Of a DNA stretch of 64,000 nucleotides, positions 1-9,402 are shown one piece after another. The translations under genes and the position numbers were made by a program. Source of the stretch: Pyrenophora tritici-repentis (Eukaryota > Ascomycota > Dothideomycetes > Pleosporales > Pleosporaceae); contig NC_089390.1 in the NCBI RefSeq assembly GCF_003171515.1, positions 8,932,274 to 8,996,273 on the forward strand. Reading direction: 5' to 3'. The notes under the pieces were generated by a model, which saw only the letters and a program-made list of their open reading frames with translations, did no database searches and was not told the DNA's origin. How positions within the stretch are numbered: the stretch's first letter is position 1; the number at the start of each line of letters is the position of its first letter.

Positions 1-1530
1 ATGACATGTGATGGCTTTATCCCGTCCTGAAGAACTCGGGTGGCGACCACATCCTCTCTTTACGAACTTTACCGTCGGCGCAGGCTCATCTGAGTATCCT
101 CTTCCTGTATGTGGCCATGGGTAGGACCGGCATTCACGTTCCTTGTCCAACACCCCATCAGCCTCCCTGATTCGCAGACACAAAGAACAATGTCAATATG
201 TTAGCAGTGTCCGCAGCTACCTCTTACGCGCCTTCTCCAATAGCAGATCGCTTATCCCACTGGTTCTCTTCCTTCTTGGGCTCATTCTACGTCTGCTATT
301 ACCGTTCTTTCTGCATTCCAATGGTGGACGCAGCGTGACAGTCCCCACTACATGCTGCGATTTTCTCGCCTTCCGCTCGTGGGCTGCTCAATAACAAAAC
401 GGTATATAAACACGTATCTGATGTGGTTATCGGGTTAAGCAGCGTAGGCTTCGTTCTGGGAGTGTCCATGGTGGAAAAGAAGGTTGCTGGGAATATCCAA
501 GTACAAAGCCGGATAGTACTCACCAAGTCCAAACAACTCCGCCACATTGGCATCTCATTTCTCCGTCGAAACAAAAAATTTACTTTACAGACGTTCTCAT
601 CGCTATACTGGACCTTTGGCCGCTATCTATGCCGTGCTCCTACAAACACCGCTTCTCGACGCATGTAACGTCACAATGTCGTGTTAGCCTTGGAACAATT
701 CGCTTCGCATTGTATAGATGCTGGGCCTCTATTTGCAACACTAGATGCAATGCTCGGCCGAGAACTGTACATACTGCACAAGACCCGCTTCTTTTCCCAT
801 ATTCACTTGGCTTGCGCCAACGCTAGTGCGTCTCAGGCTGCGGACTAGGTTCGGTGTAGTTACAAAGCTAAATGTTCATCATCATCATGGCTCATTGCGT
901 ATACGGCATATACGTATTGCTAGTGGCGAAGACATACCGGGTGAGCAAGCATGGACAGCCCCAGTGACTTAGACGTTGGCATTATTGTTGAGCAATACTA
1001 CAGAGCAAACGAGACCTTTCGAACAGGCTACATGCCCCCAGGTTTACGGCATCAACTGCATAATATTGAGCAATGGGTTATTTAGGCATTTGAGTACCCG
1101 GCAGACTCTGAGAAGATACTAGGAGGTGTGAGTCCGGTGGGCCCTGAACTATGTGTCATCAGAGTCCTTCCTGCAAGTATCCTGTATTCGCGGGGAGGGG
1201 TACGGCATCCATGCAACCGGGGGGGAGGGGGTGACGATGGAACAAACGCTACGAAGCCCTTGGAACGTCTCGTCATTTAACGCTAGCATGCGAGAAATCA
1301 GTGGTTGAGGATACGATGTTGGAGGCAGGTGTTTTATTGCCTCATCTACTCTTGAGCGACATTCGAATTTGAATTCGAACCATGCAGCCATACAGTAGGA
1401 TGCAGGCTGACGGATCATGCTGTGAAAACGCAACGCGGCCTGCTTAGGGCTGATTACTAGGCGGACAGGTACAGGGCGCGGCGTGCAAGGTCATATTAAA
1501 ATGCTGGTCCGGCCTTGGTCCGAAAACACT
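1..1530. other. no recognised gene upstream of the copia insertion
   Basis: Short open frames occur on both strands but none resembles a known domain or has a convincing splice pattern. A near-palindrome of TTCGAA-type sequence lies at 1361-1380. The last bases (1531-1535, CACAC) are one copy of the target duplication of the adjacent copia element, so the DNA here was once continuous with 7411 onward. Confidence 0.5.
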
Positions 1531-1535
1531 CACAC

Positions 1536-1725
1536 TGTTGGTAGGCCTTGTACGATCGTACGGGTGAATAACAACAACGAGGTTCTTCTGGTGACTGGTA
1601 TTGGTATTCGTATTGTCTACGAACATAGCTGCTACGAAGGTACACCTAAGCTCTGCGCAAGGTGGGCCGACGTCGGGCCGAAGTGTCAAGCAGCCGACGT
1701 CTCTACCGATACTCACGATCCGACA
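1536..1725 (-). repeat. copia LTR (3' LTR of the element)
   Basis: This 190-bp repeat is identical by eye to 7221-7410. It begins TGTTGG and ends CGACA on the plus strand. Because the element is coded on the minus strand, this is its 3' LTR. CACAC precedes it at 1531-1535. Confidence 0.95.
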
Positions 1726-1766
1726 CTGGAAGTCTTTTCTTTCTGGATAGCTAGTAACTCTGCTTG

Positions 1767-1844
1767 TATCGGTAGTGACAGTGTGTGTAGCATTAAACAT
1801 CAAAGTATCGGTAGTGACAGTGTGTGTAGCATTAAACATCAAAG
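1767..1844. repeat. 39-bp tandem duplication inside the copia 3' end
   Basis: Two consecutive 39-bp units (1767-1805 and 1806-1844) are identical by eye. They sit between the RNase H stop and the 3' LTR, in the element's 3' untranslated part, and overlap the last codons of the RNase H frame. Confidence 0.9.
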
Positions 1845-4800
1845 CTTGTTGGCCTCTGCACCCATCCATCTACTCGGACTGTCAGCTTGTTGCCGTCAAT
1901 AAAGCGTTCAAGAGCGCGGTTTGGCGATGCCTTCGTGAAGGCGTCAGCAGGATTATCGTCACCATTGATCCAGCGGATCTCAGTGATCTCGCGACGCTCA
2001 TATGATTGACGCAGCGCCATGATGTCGATCATAAGGCGCTTCTCCTTCGTTGTTCCAAGCTTAACGAGGCACTCGTACAAGGAGTACGAGTCTGTACAGA
2101 CAACCAAGGAACCTCAGGTATTCTAAGTCGTTCTGTGACTATTCTTAAGGTAGTGGCAATAGCGATGCCTATGTCAAAGCCGTTGACCATGCCATAAATC
2201 TCAGAGGCTAGTACGCTCCTTGTGACGCGCTTACATGTCTGTACAGACAACCAAGGGAACCTCAGGTATTCTAAGTCGTTCTGTGACTATTCTTAAGGTA
2301 GTGGCAATAGCGATGCCTATATCAAAGCCGTTGACCATGCCATAAATCTCAGAGGCTAGTACGCTCCTTGTGACGCGCTTACATTTTGTAGAGCTGTAGT
2401 GGATTATGTTGCCTTGGATTGTGAAGGTGTTAGCGTCAATAGACTCGTTGACGAGCATGAGGACAAAGCCGAGCTGTGAGCTGAGGTCCTTGTTGTTAGC
2501 AAAGGAGCCGTCTACGAAGACCATCAACTTAGCCTCCGTGAGATTGACAGTGATGTAACGGAGGCCACGATCGAGGTTCTATCTGCCACTTCAGGCGCTT
2601 GTTGAGTGCCTTGATGTCCTCATCTGATAGTTGCTGCGCCTGAGCGGCGACGGACAGATCGAATGACGCCTCTGGTTGGCATGTTGATGCGATGTACGCT
2701 CCGCGGGCGCGCTGCTCTGTGTACTGTTGCGCGCGGTCGGGTGCCCTAACGTCCACAAGTTTGATCTTTCCTCCTTGTCCTTTCTGCCTAAGGTTCAGAA
2801 TTGGTTTGCTAGCGTCGATCGTGAGTGTACATCCATTAAAATCCAATTGAATTTCTGGTGTAAGGACAGACTTTGGTTTCGATCTAAACTCTGCCTTCTG
2901 GATCTTTTTCTCTTCAAGTAACGAGAACGCGGGTGTCCCAAGCATGAGAGTGTCATCTGTTTGCATGCCAACGATGCCGAAGATGCTGGTGTCGCTTTTG
3001 TGATTAACAGGCATGGGTCGTACGTAGATGTTGCCATGTCCAGTTCCTTGCAATGGTGCCCATGATAGGTTGTCCACCAGTGGACTCCTGCCTCTGCGAT
3101 TCCATACAGTGGCTTGATCACATGGAGTAGCGTGCCCCTCGGATATCGTGGTACCAGCTCAGTAGGAAGATGTGCGAGTATCGTCCTCTTCAGGGTTGTC
3201 TGCGCCTGGGGATACGCCTGCGTGATATCACGGAGCTCTATGTTCATTCCGCGTTGTACCATCTCGGGCGCCAGCGACATAATCAGGCGCTGGCTGCATC
3301 GCTGGATGGTTGGAGATTGCGTCAGGATAGCCTCTTTGCCGTGGTCCTGGTAGCCTTGGATAACCAGGCGGGATTTCTCATAGCTTGGTTGTCTTTCCCT
3401 TGACCTCACGTACCAGGCGTGACTTGAAGATCCGGATCTTGCTGTGTAGCCTCTCGTCGTATTGCTCAAACTTGAAGACTCCACGACCTACGAGGTCGCT
3501 GATCTCTTGGTCATCAGATGCTTCAAAGGGTGCGCCTGGGTTTGTGATAACTCCATCGTTACGTAGCTTGATAGCTAGCTCAAGATCGTCCTGCTCCTTC
3601 TTGGTGATGTACGCGTGCCCCTTCCGCTTGTTCTTTGATCCTGGAGGGCGGCCTCTCTTGCGTGGTTGCACTGCCGGTGGTACTGCTACCGGCTCATGCG
3701 GCTCATTCAGCGCGTGTGGCGCATCGGGGTCGCTCCAAAGATGGTCCGGTCTGTAGTATGGCTTGACGACAGTAGATCTGAATGTTGTTGGACCATTGAC
3801 CATATCGACAGTAACGTTGTGGCCGTCTATACTGGCGATCTTGTACGGCCATTCCAGCCATCACTCTCTCTCCATACTAAGACTTCACTCTGGAGTGGGA
3901 GTGCTAGCATGTCTGCAGTGGCTGGTCCATTGCGGGCGTTCAATGCGTCTGCAACTTGGCGCTCTGCAGTTTGCGCAGGGCTTTCGTCGCCTTTTGAATA
4001 GCCTCGCTGCGCCTAACTATTGAAGTGCCGGCGGCGACTCTGTAGTCATTCGTGGGTATGCTCCAAAGACTAGTAGAGTCGGGACTAGACCATCGGGTCC
4101 AGCGGTGTCATTGACAGCTTTCACGGCCATTTGAAGGATCGCTTCATCGGACATATCGTCTTGGAGCTCGTCATGGAGTATATCCCATGCTCGGCGAAGT
4201 GGTGCGTGGTATCTCTCAGTCTTGCCCACCGACCAGTGAGCCTCTGTAGACACCTGCTTGCATGTAACTCCCATGATCTTTGCCTCAGCACGGAACTCTG
4301 CGCTTGCAAAGTTGGTGCCTGCATCATGTGTGATGATGTCTGGTGGTCTTGATACGTGTCGATCCATAGCATCCGCAGTGCCTGCCATGTCTCCTTAGCT
4401 GAGATAGCGCTGAGGAATTTTGCGCCTTGGAAAGCAGTTGAAGAATCAACCACATGTAATACTGGCTTGCCGCTGAGATACATCACATCCACCAGGATCT
4501 CATAGTTGAAGTGGTGATCATCCTTCAGAGTGAATTTGAATCGGCGCGGCGCGGAGCTGTGGAGCTGGCAGTGGTGGCAGAATTTAGTGACCTCCTCTAG
4601 GGTTCTCTCTTCAAAGTCGTTATGGCCAGCGTCCTTTAAGAGTTTAACTAGTCGCGTGACAGCTGGGTGTCCAAACCGGCGATGGAGCCGTCTCAGCTCT
4701 GTCTCAGTGAGAAACACCGTTGCTCTCTCTCTTGTTGAGATGGAACCAGGTGTCCCCATTTGCGTAGAACAGGGATGCGTATCTTGTCCTGAACAAGCTC

Positions 4801-5342
4801 ATCTGTAGTGTTATTGAAGTAGACTTTTAAGCGGTCCATATCTGCAAGGCACAGCAAGAACGGTGTAGGCGCCTCGAGCACTTCGAAGTTGATCTTCCCA
4901 ATCTCTGTAGAGACCTGCACTGTTCCAATAGACGCTGTAGCCTCGCCTTTTCCGAATTTGATAGATGCTTTCCAGCTGTAGATGTGTCTATCTTGACTGT
5001 TGGATCTTCTCGTGTGAGTGCAAGATACTGCTCTTTGCCAACTGTAGATACGTTGGCAGCGCCTGTATCCGGGAGGATACCTTGGTACAGAGATCGTGTA
5101 TAGCGGTCCTCGAGCAGAAACAAAGTCAATGGGCGGCTGTCCACCTGTAAAGTGACATGCAGAGAAGAACTGCGTGCGTGCAGCTTTACGCTCCTCGTCT
5201 GTGTGGTTTGTAGACCAGCATCCTTCCTTCTGGCAGACAAAGCACTTCTTCTTCCAGCGTGGCTTAGATCCACGGCTACTATCAAAGCGTTGTTCGCCTT
5301 CGTGAGATGCGCCTCTAGTTCCGCCTCTACCTTAGGATCCAC
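1832..5342 (-). pseudogene. copia pol: protease, integrase, reverse transcriptase, RNase H (disrupted)
   Basis: Reading from high to low coordinates, a zinc-knuckle-like segment (about 5200-5240) is followed by a protease with an Asp-Thr-Gly-Ala motif (about 5050-5070). The integrase HHCC region lies at about 4580-4720. The integrase catalytic core follows, with an Asp near 4470, a DAGTNF-type Asp near 4320 and a GKTER-type Glu near 4220. The reverse transcriptase lies at about 2800-3600, where the usual YVDD motif reads as a QTDD variant near 2960, and RNase H at about 1832-2527. These pieces fall in at least three different frames, so no continuous polyprotein can be made without several corrections. 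The RNase H part also carries a 147-bp tandem duplication. Assignment to copia rests on integrase preceding reverse transcriptase. Confidence 0.9.
2091..2384. repeat. 146/147-bp tandem duplication in the RNase H region
   Basis: Copies at 2091-2236 and 2238-2384 differ by one G (a GGA versus GGGA run) and one transition. The upstream copy, as translated, is 147 bp and would keep frame. The second copy lacks one base and shifts the frame, splitting the RNase H reading frame. Confidence 0.9.
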
Positions 5343-6864
5343 CTCGGGTTCTTCTATTGCTGTTGTACCGGCGGTCCAAGTAGTACTGGTTATCCTGGTC
5401 TACCTCAGTGAAGTTGACAGAGGTAGTCATAGCGAGTGAGTTTTCGATCGAAGAGCGTAGGTCTCCAAACAGGACCTCGCACTCCAGAGACGGCCTGTAG
5501 AGCGCCATTGCGAACTCTTTAACGCCTCGACATGCTGTGATTACTGTGGTCCGGAGCGCATATTCTCCCATATACTGCTGTCCAAGCGCCCTCTGGCATA
5601 ACTGGAGTTTGTCTAGCATAATGTCAAGGACCTCATGGAGTGTCTTGTCAGGATTCTCCTTATGGACTTTAGCAAAGGATGTCGTCGTCCAGTCTGCATA
5701 GTAGTGACTGTGGTTGACGTCCGTGTCGAAGTGGTTCTTAAGCTTCGTGTATACAGTCAAGAATGTATCTGTCCGCTGATCAACGAAGTGGAGGTAGTAG
5801 TCTTGCGCACGGCCTTCCAGGATCCGTGGAAAGACTGCATGGAATTGGTCTGGCTGAATGTCTGCGTGATAGCAGATGCTGTAGAAGATCTTCAATTTGT
5901 CGTCTAGGAGGTCGTACGGCTTCCCTGTGTATTTCTTCTCACGATCCCACATCTTTGTAAAGACATTGATTGTCTTCGGATCTAGTTTCCTATTATTAAA
6001 CTCGATTAGGGGAACTGCCTTGTATAGGTCTGTATCCCCTGAAGGTATAATTGGAGGGACGCTCAGTCCCTTTGGGCGTTGTGGGTATGCTGGCGTGTAT
6101 TCGCGGAATCTGTCAAAGTTGTTGTACGTTAAGCGAGGTTGATGACTTTGCTGTCGCTGGTCCGCCTGGTGTCGCCCGTCTGCCTGTGGTGTCCGTTCAA
6201 TTGTCTCTACAAGCGGATCTGCTAGTTGTTGGCTGACCTAGGTACGGGTGCGGGTCTCGTCTTGGACATCGGTTTGTTGATCCTCTGCGTCTTGGTCTCT
6301 TGCCCTTGCAGAGGTTTGGCTCTGCGCTCGACTCGCTGTCCCTACGTTTGTAGGTTGTACCGATCCCGTAGTGTGTCGTCCTAGTAGCCTCCGCTGTTGC
6401 AGCATATACGCCGCTGACCGCTCGTCGAAGGCAGTAGATTAGAACTGATCGTCCGGCCACTTCGGACAATCCTCCTTGTGCAGTAGCTTGGCCACAGCTT
6501 CGCTTAGCGGCATGTTAACACGGCCAGTGTACACGCCCTTAAAGCGGAGGATCCGCTTTAGTTCCTTAGTATACGTTGCATGCGCGCGCATAAACATAGC
6601 TTCAGTCCAGCCTTCAAAGTCCTGACAGAACTCACCAAAGAGCTCTGCGTCTGCTGTTGGCCGGTCTGTGTAGTCTGCGATCGCACGCGCAATGTACGTT
6701 GTTGCTGCAGTTCCGTCTACCTCGTCGTCTGGGGCTTCGATCTCATCGTCCCAGATCTTTGGATCAATGTGACGCCACTCTCTTGCCTTTAGGTTTGTGG
6801 TCCCTAGCAACTCCTCTCGTGTGAGTGTACAGCCTCCATTACTGCTTGCTGTTTCGCTCGCCAT
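5332..6864 (-). pseudogene. copia gag with two in-frame stop codons
   Basis: A single frame runs from an ATG at 6862-6864 (protein starting MASETASSNGG) to 5332. It is interrupted by only two nonsense codons, TAA at 6439-6441 and TAG at 6238-6240. The downstream part includes a conserved-looking Gag segment beginning MWDREKKYTGKPYDLLDDK near 5952. The protein between the stops reads normally, so the damage is point-like rather than an insertion. A longer open frame upstream to 6987 begins with GTG and lies in the leader, so I prefer the ATG at 6864. The frame changes at about 5340, where pol begins. Confidence 0.8.
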
Positions 6865-6867
6865 TTG

Positions 6868-6980
6868 TTGTTGACGCGTGCCGTGCTGGCTGCGTTCGCC
6901 AGGGATACGTCGGTTGTCGTAGATTGTTGACGTGTGCCTTGCTGGCTGCGTTCGCCAGGGACTCGTCGGTAGTCGTGGGT
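6868..6980. repeat. 56-bp tandem repeat in the gag leader
   Basis: Two diverged units with a 56-bp period start at about 6868 and 6924. Both contain the core GCTGGCTGCGTTCGCCAGGG. They lie upstream of the gag ATG in the untranslated leader (6865-7220), where packaging or dimerisation signals would be expected in an LTR element. Confidence 0.75.
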
Positions 6981-7220
6981 TGTACACGGGTCAATGGCGC
7001 GACCAAGTGGGGGTCGGTGCGTGTATGGACTGCGTCTGGGAACGCTCTGATACGGCTGGAACGGTCGGTCTCAAGCCGGATGAGACGCCTGATACAGCTA
7101 ACAGTGAACTTAGCACAGATAACTCCGCCGCTGATATAGGCGATCTAGGGAACGCGCGGGGTTATAGGATCTGTCTCTTCTAACCTAACTGTCTGTGACT
7201 GCCATGCAATCACTGATCAG

Positions 7221-7410
7221 TGTTGGTAGGCCTTGTACGATCGTACGGGTGAATAACAACAACGAGGTTCTTCTGGTGACTGGTATTGGTATTCGTATTG
7301 TCTACGAACATAGCTGCTACGAAGGTACACCTAAGCTCTGCGCAAGGTGGGCCGACGTCGGGCCGAAGTGTCAAGCAGCCGACGTCTCTACCGATACTCA
7401 CGATCCGACA
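7221..7410 (-). repeat. copia LTR (5' LTR of the element)
   Basis: This 190-bp copy is identical by eye to 1536-1725. As the minus-strand 5' LTR it should carry the element's promoter. CACAC follows at 7411-7415. Confidence 0.95.
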
Positions 7411-7821
7411 CACACCACTCGGACGAAATGGTGAAACCTCGATCGACCCCAAGACAATCATGGGTTTACCGGAATTATATGTCACAAGTCTCTCCTTTGC
7501 ACAGATCAAAATTCACCATAGCTTTTACCGAAAACGGCCCGGATGACAGACAGTGCAGGCGGGTAGGTTATTATTATTATTATTATTATTATATTTCCAT
7601 TAGAGTCCTGTATCAGTCGGTGACTATGTAGGACTTTGGCTAAGCCGTTCTATGTATGATGGTCGTTGTGGAGTTTCTATGGGTCTTGTACAATTTGGGT
7701 GGTGTTTTGCGTACTCCAATTTCAGAGCTAGTCTTCCATTGGCGCGGGGTGCTAAAGAGCAGTGTGGTGAATAGAAAGAGATGTAGCAGCGGGCTCTTTT
7801 GGATAAGGAAATATTGTTTTT
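7411..7821. other. spacer with a (TTA)n microsatellite
   Basis: No gene is recognised between the copia element and the next LTR element. A run of about eight TTA units spans 7568-7593. The last bases (7817-7821, TTTTT) are the target duplication of the following element. Confidence 0.6.
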
Positions 7822-7958
7822 TGTTGAGAAAGAATGACTCTCTCAGTCATGGCATGTAAGTGTGTCAATTGCTAACTATACAAAGCTCGGCTAATATAGA
7901 GCGGTGTGGGTCATGTGACTTAGCGTCCTCGTGACAGGTGACCGGAATATTCTCAACA
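7822..7958 (-). repeat. 137-bp LTR, first copy
   Basis: Identical by eye to 9261-9397. It begins TGTTGAGAA and ends TTCTCAACA. The run CTCCCCCATAAG just inside (7960-7971) reads as a polypurine tract on the minus strand, which makes this the 3' LTR. Confidence 0.93.
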
Positions 7959-8180
7959 CTCCCCCATAAGCCGATCAGCTGTACCCACTACTTTGTATAG
8001 GTCTTGCAGTCGAAGCTTCTTCTCCCTTTATATGCTTCCACTGAACGCCTTGCATGCACTTTCCAACACTCCCCCAGAAGTGCCTTGTCAACAAGAATGA
8101 AACCTCCCTGTCACCCTATAGTGGCCGTTACGTTGCGAGTCCCTCAAGTAAAGTGAGGTATCGGCCGAGTGAAGAGTTGA

Positions 8181-8275
8181 GGAAAGAAGGTCGAGAAAGA
8201 AGGTCGAGAGAGAAGGTCGAGAAAGAAGGTCGAGAAAGAAGGTCGAGAAAGAAGGTCGAGAAGAAGGTCGAGAGA
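8181..8275. repeat. 13-bp tandem repeat array
   Basis: About seven copies of GAAAGAAGGTCGA occur in a row, with minor GAGAGA variants and one shorter unit at the end. The array gives an artefactual Lys/Arg/Glu-rich open frame at 8054-8386, which I do not consider a gene. Confidence 0.85.
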
Positions 8276-8350
8276 ATTTTCGCGTTTGAAAATCAAGGTA
8301 GAATCGATATCACCAACATACCGACTCTCCCTCGACTCCTACGTGAGAGT

Positions 8351-8524
8351 CAGCGCTCCCTCAGCTTGGTACTCCCAGTACTCTAGCTGTGTACGCTCTC
8401 CTCTGTCCCAGCGCTCCCCCAGCTTGGTACTCCCAGTACTCTAGCTGTGTACGCTCTCCTCTATCCTAGCGCTCCCCTAGCTTAGTACTCCCAGTACTCT
8501 AGCTATGTACGCTCTCCTCTCTTG
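8351..8524. repeat. three 58-bp tandem repeats
   Basis: Units start at 8351, 8409 and 8467 with GCGCTCCC and share the core CCCAGTACTCTAGCT. The third copy is slightly more diverged. They lie inside the non-autonomous LTR element. Confidence 0.85.
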
Positions 8525-9032
8525 TTGTCCCCGCTCCGTTCCTCCGCTCCTGCCTCCTTGTCTGTGTCCTATTCAGGGCTCCAGACCCTAACACCCTTAT
8601 TCTCCCCCATCGTTATATAAGCCTTTGCTTCTTTGCGTTTATTTAACGAAATCCTTTGGAAAGAAGATAAAAATCGATCGAGAAATCGGGTGGGGTAGGT
8701 GGGTAGCGTTCGAGAGAGTAAAAAACTTCGAGCACCGTCAAACGGTAGGTTTTCGAGTTTAAGGAATTGAAAGTAGCTGTCGAACTGTAGCTACTAGTTT
8801 AAAAAGAAGGTCTCGAAAGGTTACTATCGATAGGCAGGCAATTCGAGTTGTTTTCGGAAGAATCGATGGTTACCGTCGGTAGGTAGGTATTCGAATCGTT
8901 GTCAAAAGGTTGGTTGAAAAGGGATAGAGCAACCATTGCTCTCTTCGACTCGCGCGTCGGAATTGGGTATAACTCGCCCAAGGTATCTTCGAGACGCTCC
9001 CAGCTTCTCCGGACGATAGTCCATTTTTCTTC

Positions 9033-9127
9033 GGACTTAATACCCTTCGCGGTAGCCAGGGCGACGGCCCAGTGTCTTCAGGACTTAATACCCTTCGCGG
9101 CAGCCAGGGCGACGACCCAGTGTCTTA
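9033..9127. repeat. two 48-bp tandem repeats
   Basis: The units begin GGACTTAATACCCTTCGCGG at 9033 and, with one substitution nearby, at 9081. They lie near the element's 5' end in minus-strand orientation. Confidence 0.8.
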
Positions 9128-9246
9128 GAATATAGAAGGCGACGACCTCCTGGGTTGTTCTGGCGTAGACACGCATATACCAGCTTGCTGCCCATATCGA
9201 AGAAACGACACTCCGGACACTCACAATGCACACGCAAGCGCGTAAG

Positions 9247-9260
9247 CCGGGCTCATAACC
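9247..9260 (-). promoter_or_regulatory. primer-binding site (initiator tRNA-Met anticodon arm)
   Basis: The plus-strand sequence CCGGGCTCATAACC abuts the LTR at 9261. It matches the anticodon arm of eukaryotic initiator tRNA-Met, where the CAU anticodon lies in a GCUCAUAAC-type loop. On the coding strand it is therefore complementary to an internal part of that tRNA rather than its 3' end, as in copia and Ty5. Confidence 0.85.
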
Positions 9261-9397
9261 TGTTGAGAAAGAATGACTCTCTCAGTCATGGCATGTAAGT
9301 GTGTCAATTGCTAACTATACAAAGCTCGGCTAATATAGAGCGGTGTGGGTCATGTGACTTAGCGTCCTCGTGACAGGTGACCGGAATATTCTCAACA
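9261..9397 (-). repeat. 137-bp LTR, second copy
   Basis: Identical by eye to 7822-7958. It is adjacent to the primer-binding site, so it is the 5' LTR of the minus-strand element. TTTTT follows at 9398-9402. Confidence 0.93.
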
Positions 9398-9402
9398 TTT
9401 TT

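Larger units (their letters stand above)
1536..7410 (-). mobile_element. full-length Ty1/copia LTR retrotransposon, coding region broken
   Basis: The element is 5,875 bp, bounded by two identical 190-bp LTRs (TG...CA ends) and flanked by the 5-bp direct repeat CACAC at 1531-1535 and 7411-7415, so its borders are exact. The coding order on the minus strand is gag, protease, integrase, reverse transcriptase, RNase H, which is the copia order. The reading frame is interrupted repeatedly by stops and frame changes. A purine-rich run (GAAAGAAAAGA on the minus strand) lies just inside the 3' LTR near 1734-1745 and is a possible polypurine tract. The primer site next to the 5' LTR (about 7200-7220) does not match an initiator-tRNA site that I recognise. 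Identical LTRs argue for recent insertion of an already defective copy, presumably with proteins supplied by an intact relative. Confidence 0.95.
7822..9397 (-). mobile_element. non-autonomous LTR retrotransposon (TRIM/LARD-like)
   Basis: This 1,576-bp element has identical 137-bp LTRs at 7822-7958 and 9261-9397 and a TTTTT duplication on both sides (7817-7821, 9398-9402). LTR ends are a perfect 9-bp inverted repeat (TGTTGAGAA...TTCTCAACA). On the minus strand the 5' LTR is followed directly by GGTTATGAGCCCGG, the complement of the initiator tRNA-Met anticodon arm. The 3' LTR is preceded by a purine run, TATGGGGGAG. The 1.3-kb interior has no gag or pol similarity that I can see; it is filled by tandem repeats. 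It is therefore a dependent element using the half-tRNA priming scheme known from Drosophila copia and yeast Ty5. It sits in the 3' tail of a LINE. Confidence 0.9.

Noticed and set aside
1767..1844. CRISPR-like repeat
   Set aside because: Only two units with no spacers, within a retrotransposon of a eukaryote.
7568..7593. TTA run as a regulatory site
   Set aside because: It is a simple microsatellite with no link to a gene.
8054..8386. Open frame of Lys/Arg/Glu repeats
   Set aside because: It is produced by the 13-bp tandem array and lies wholly inside the non-autonomous LTR element.
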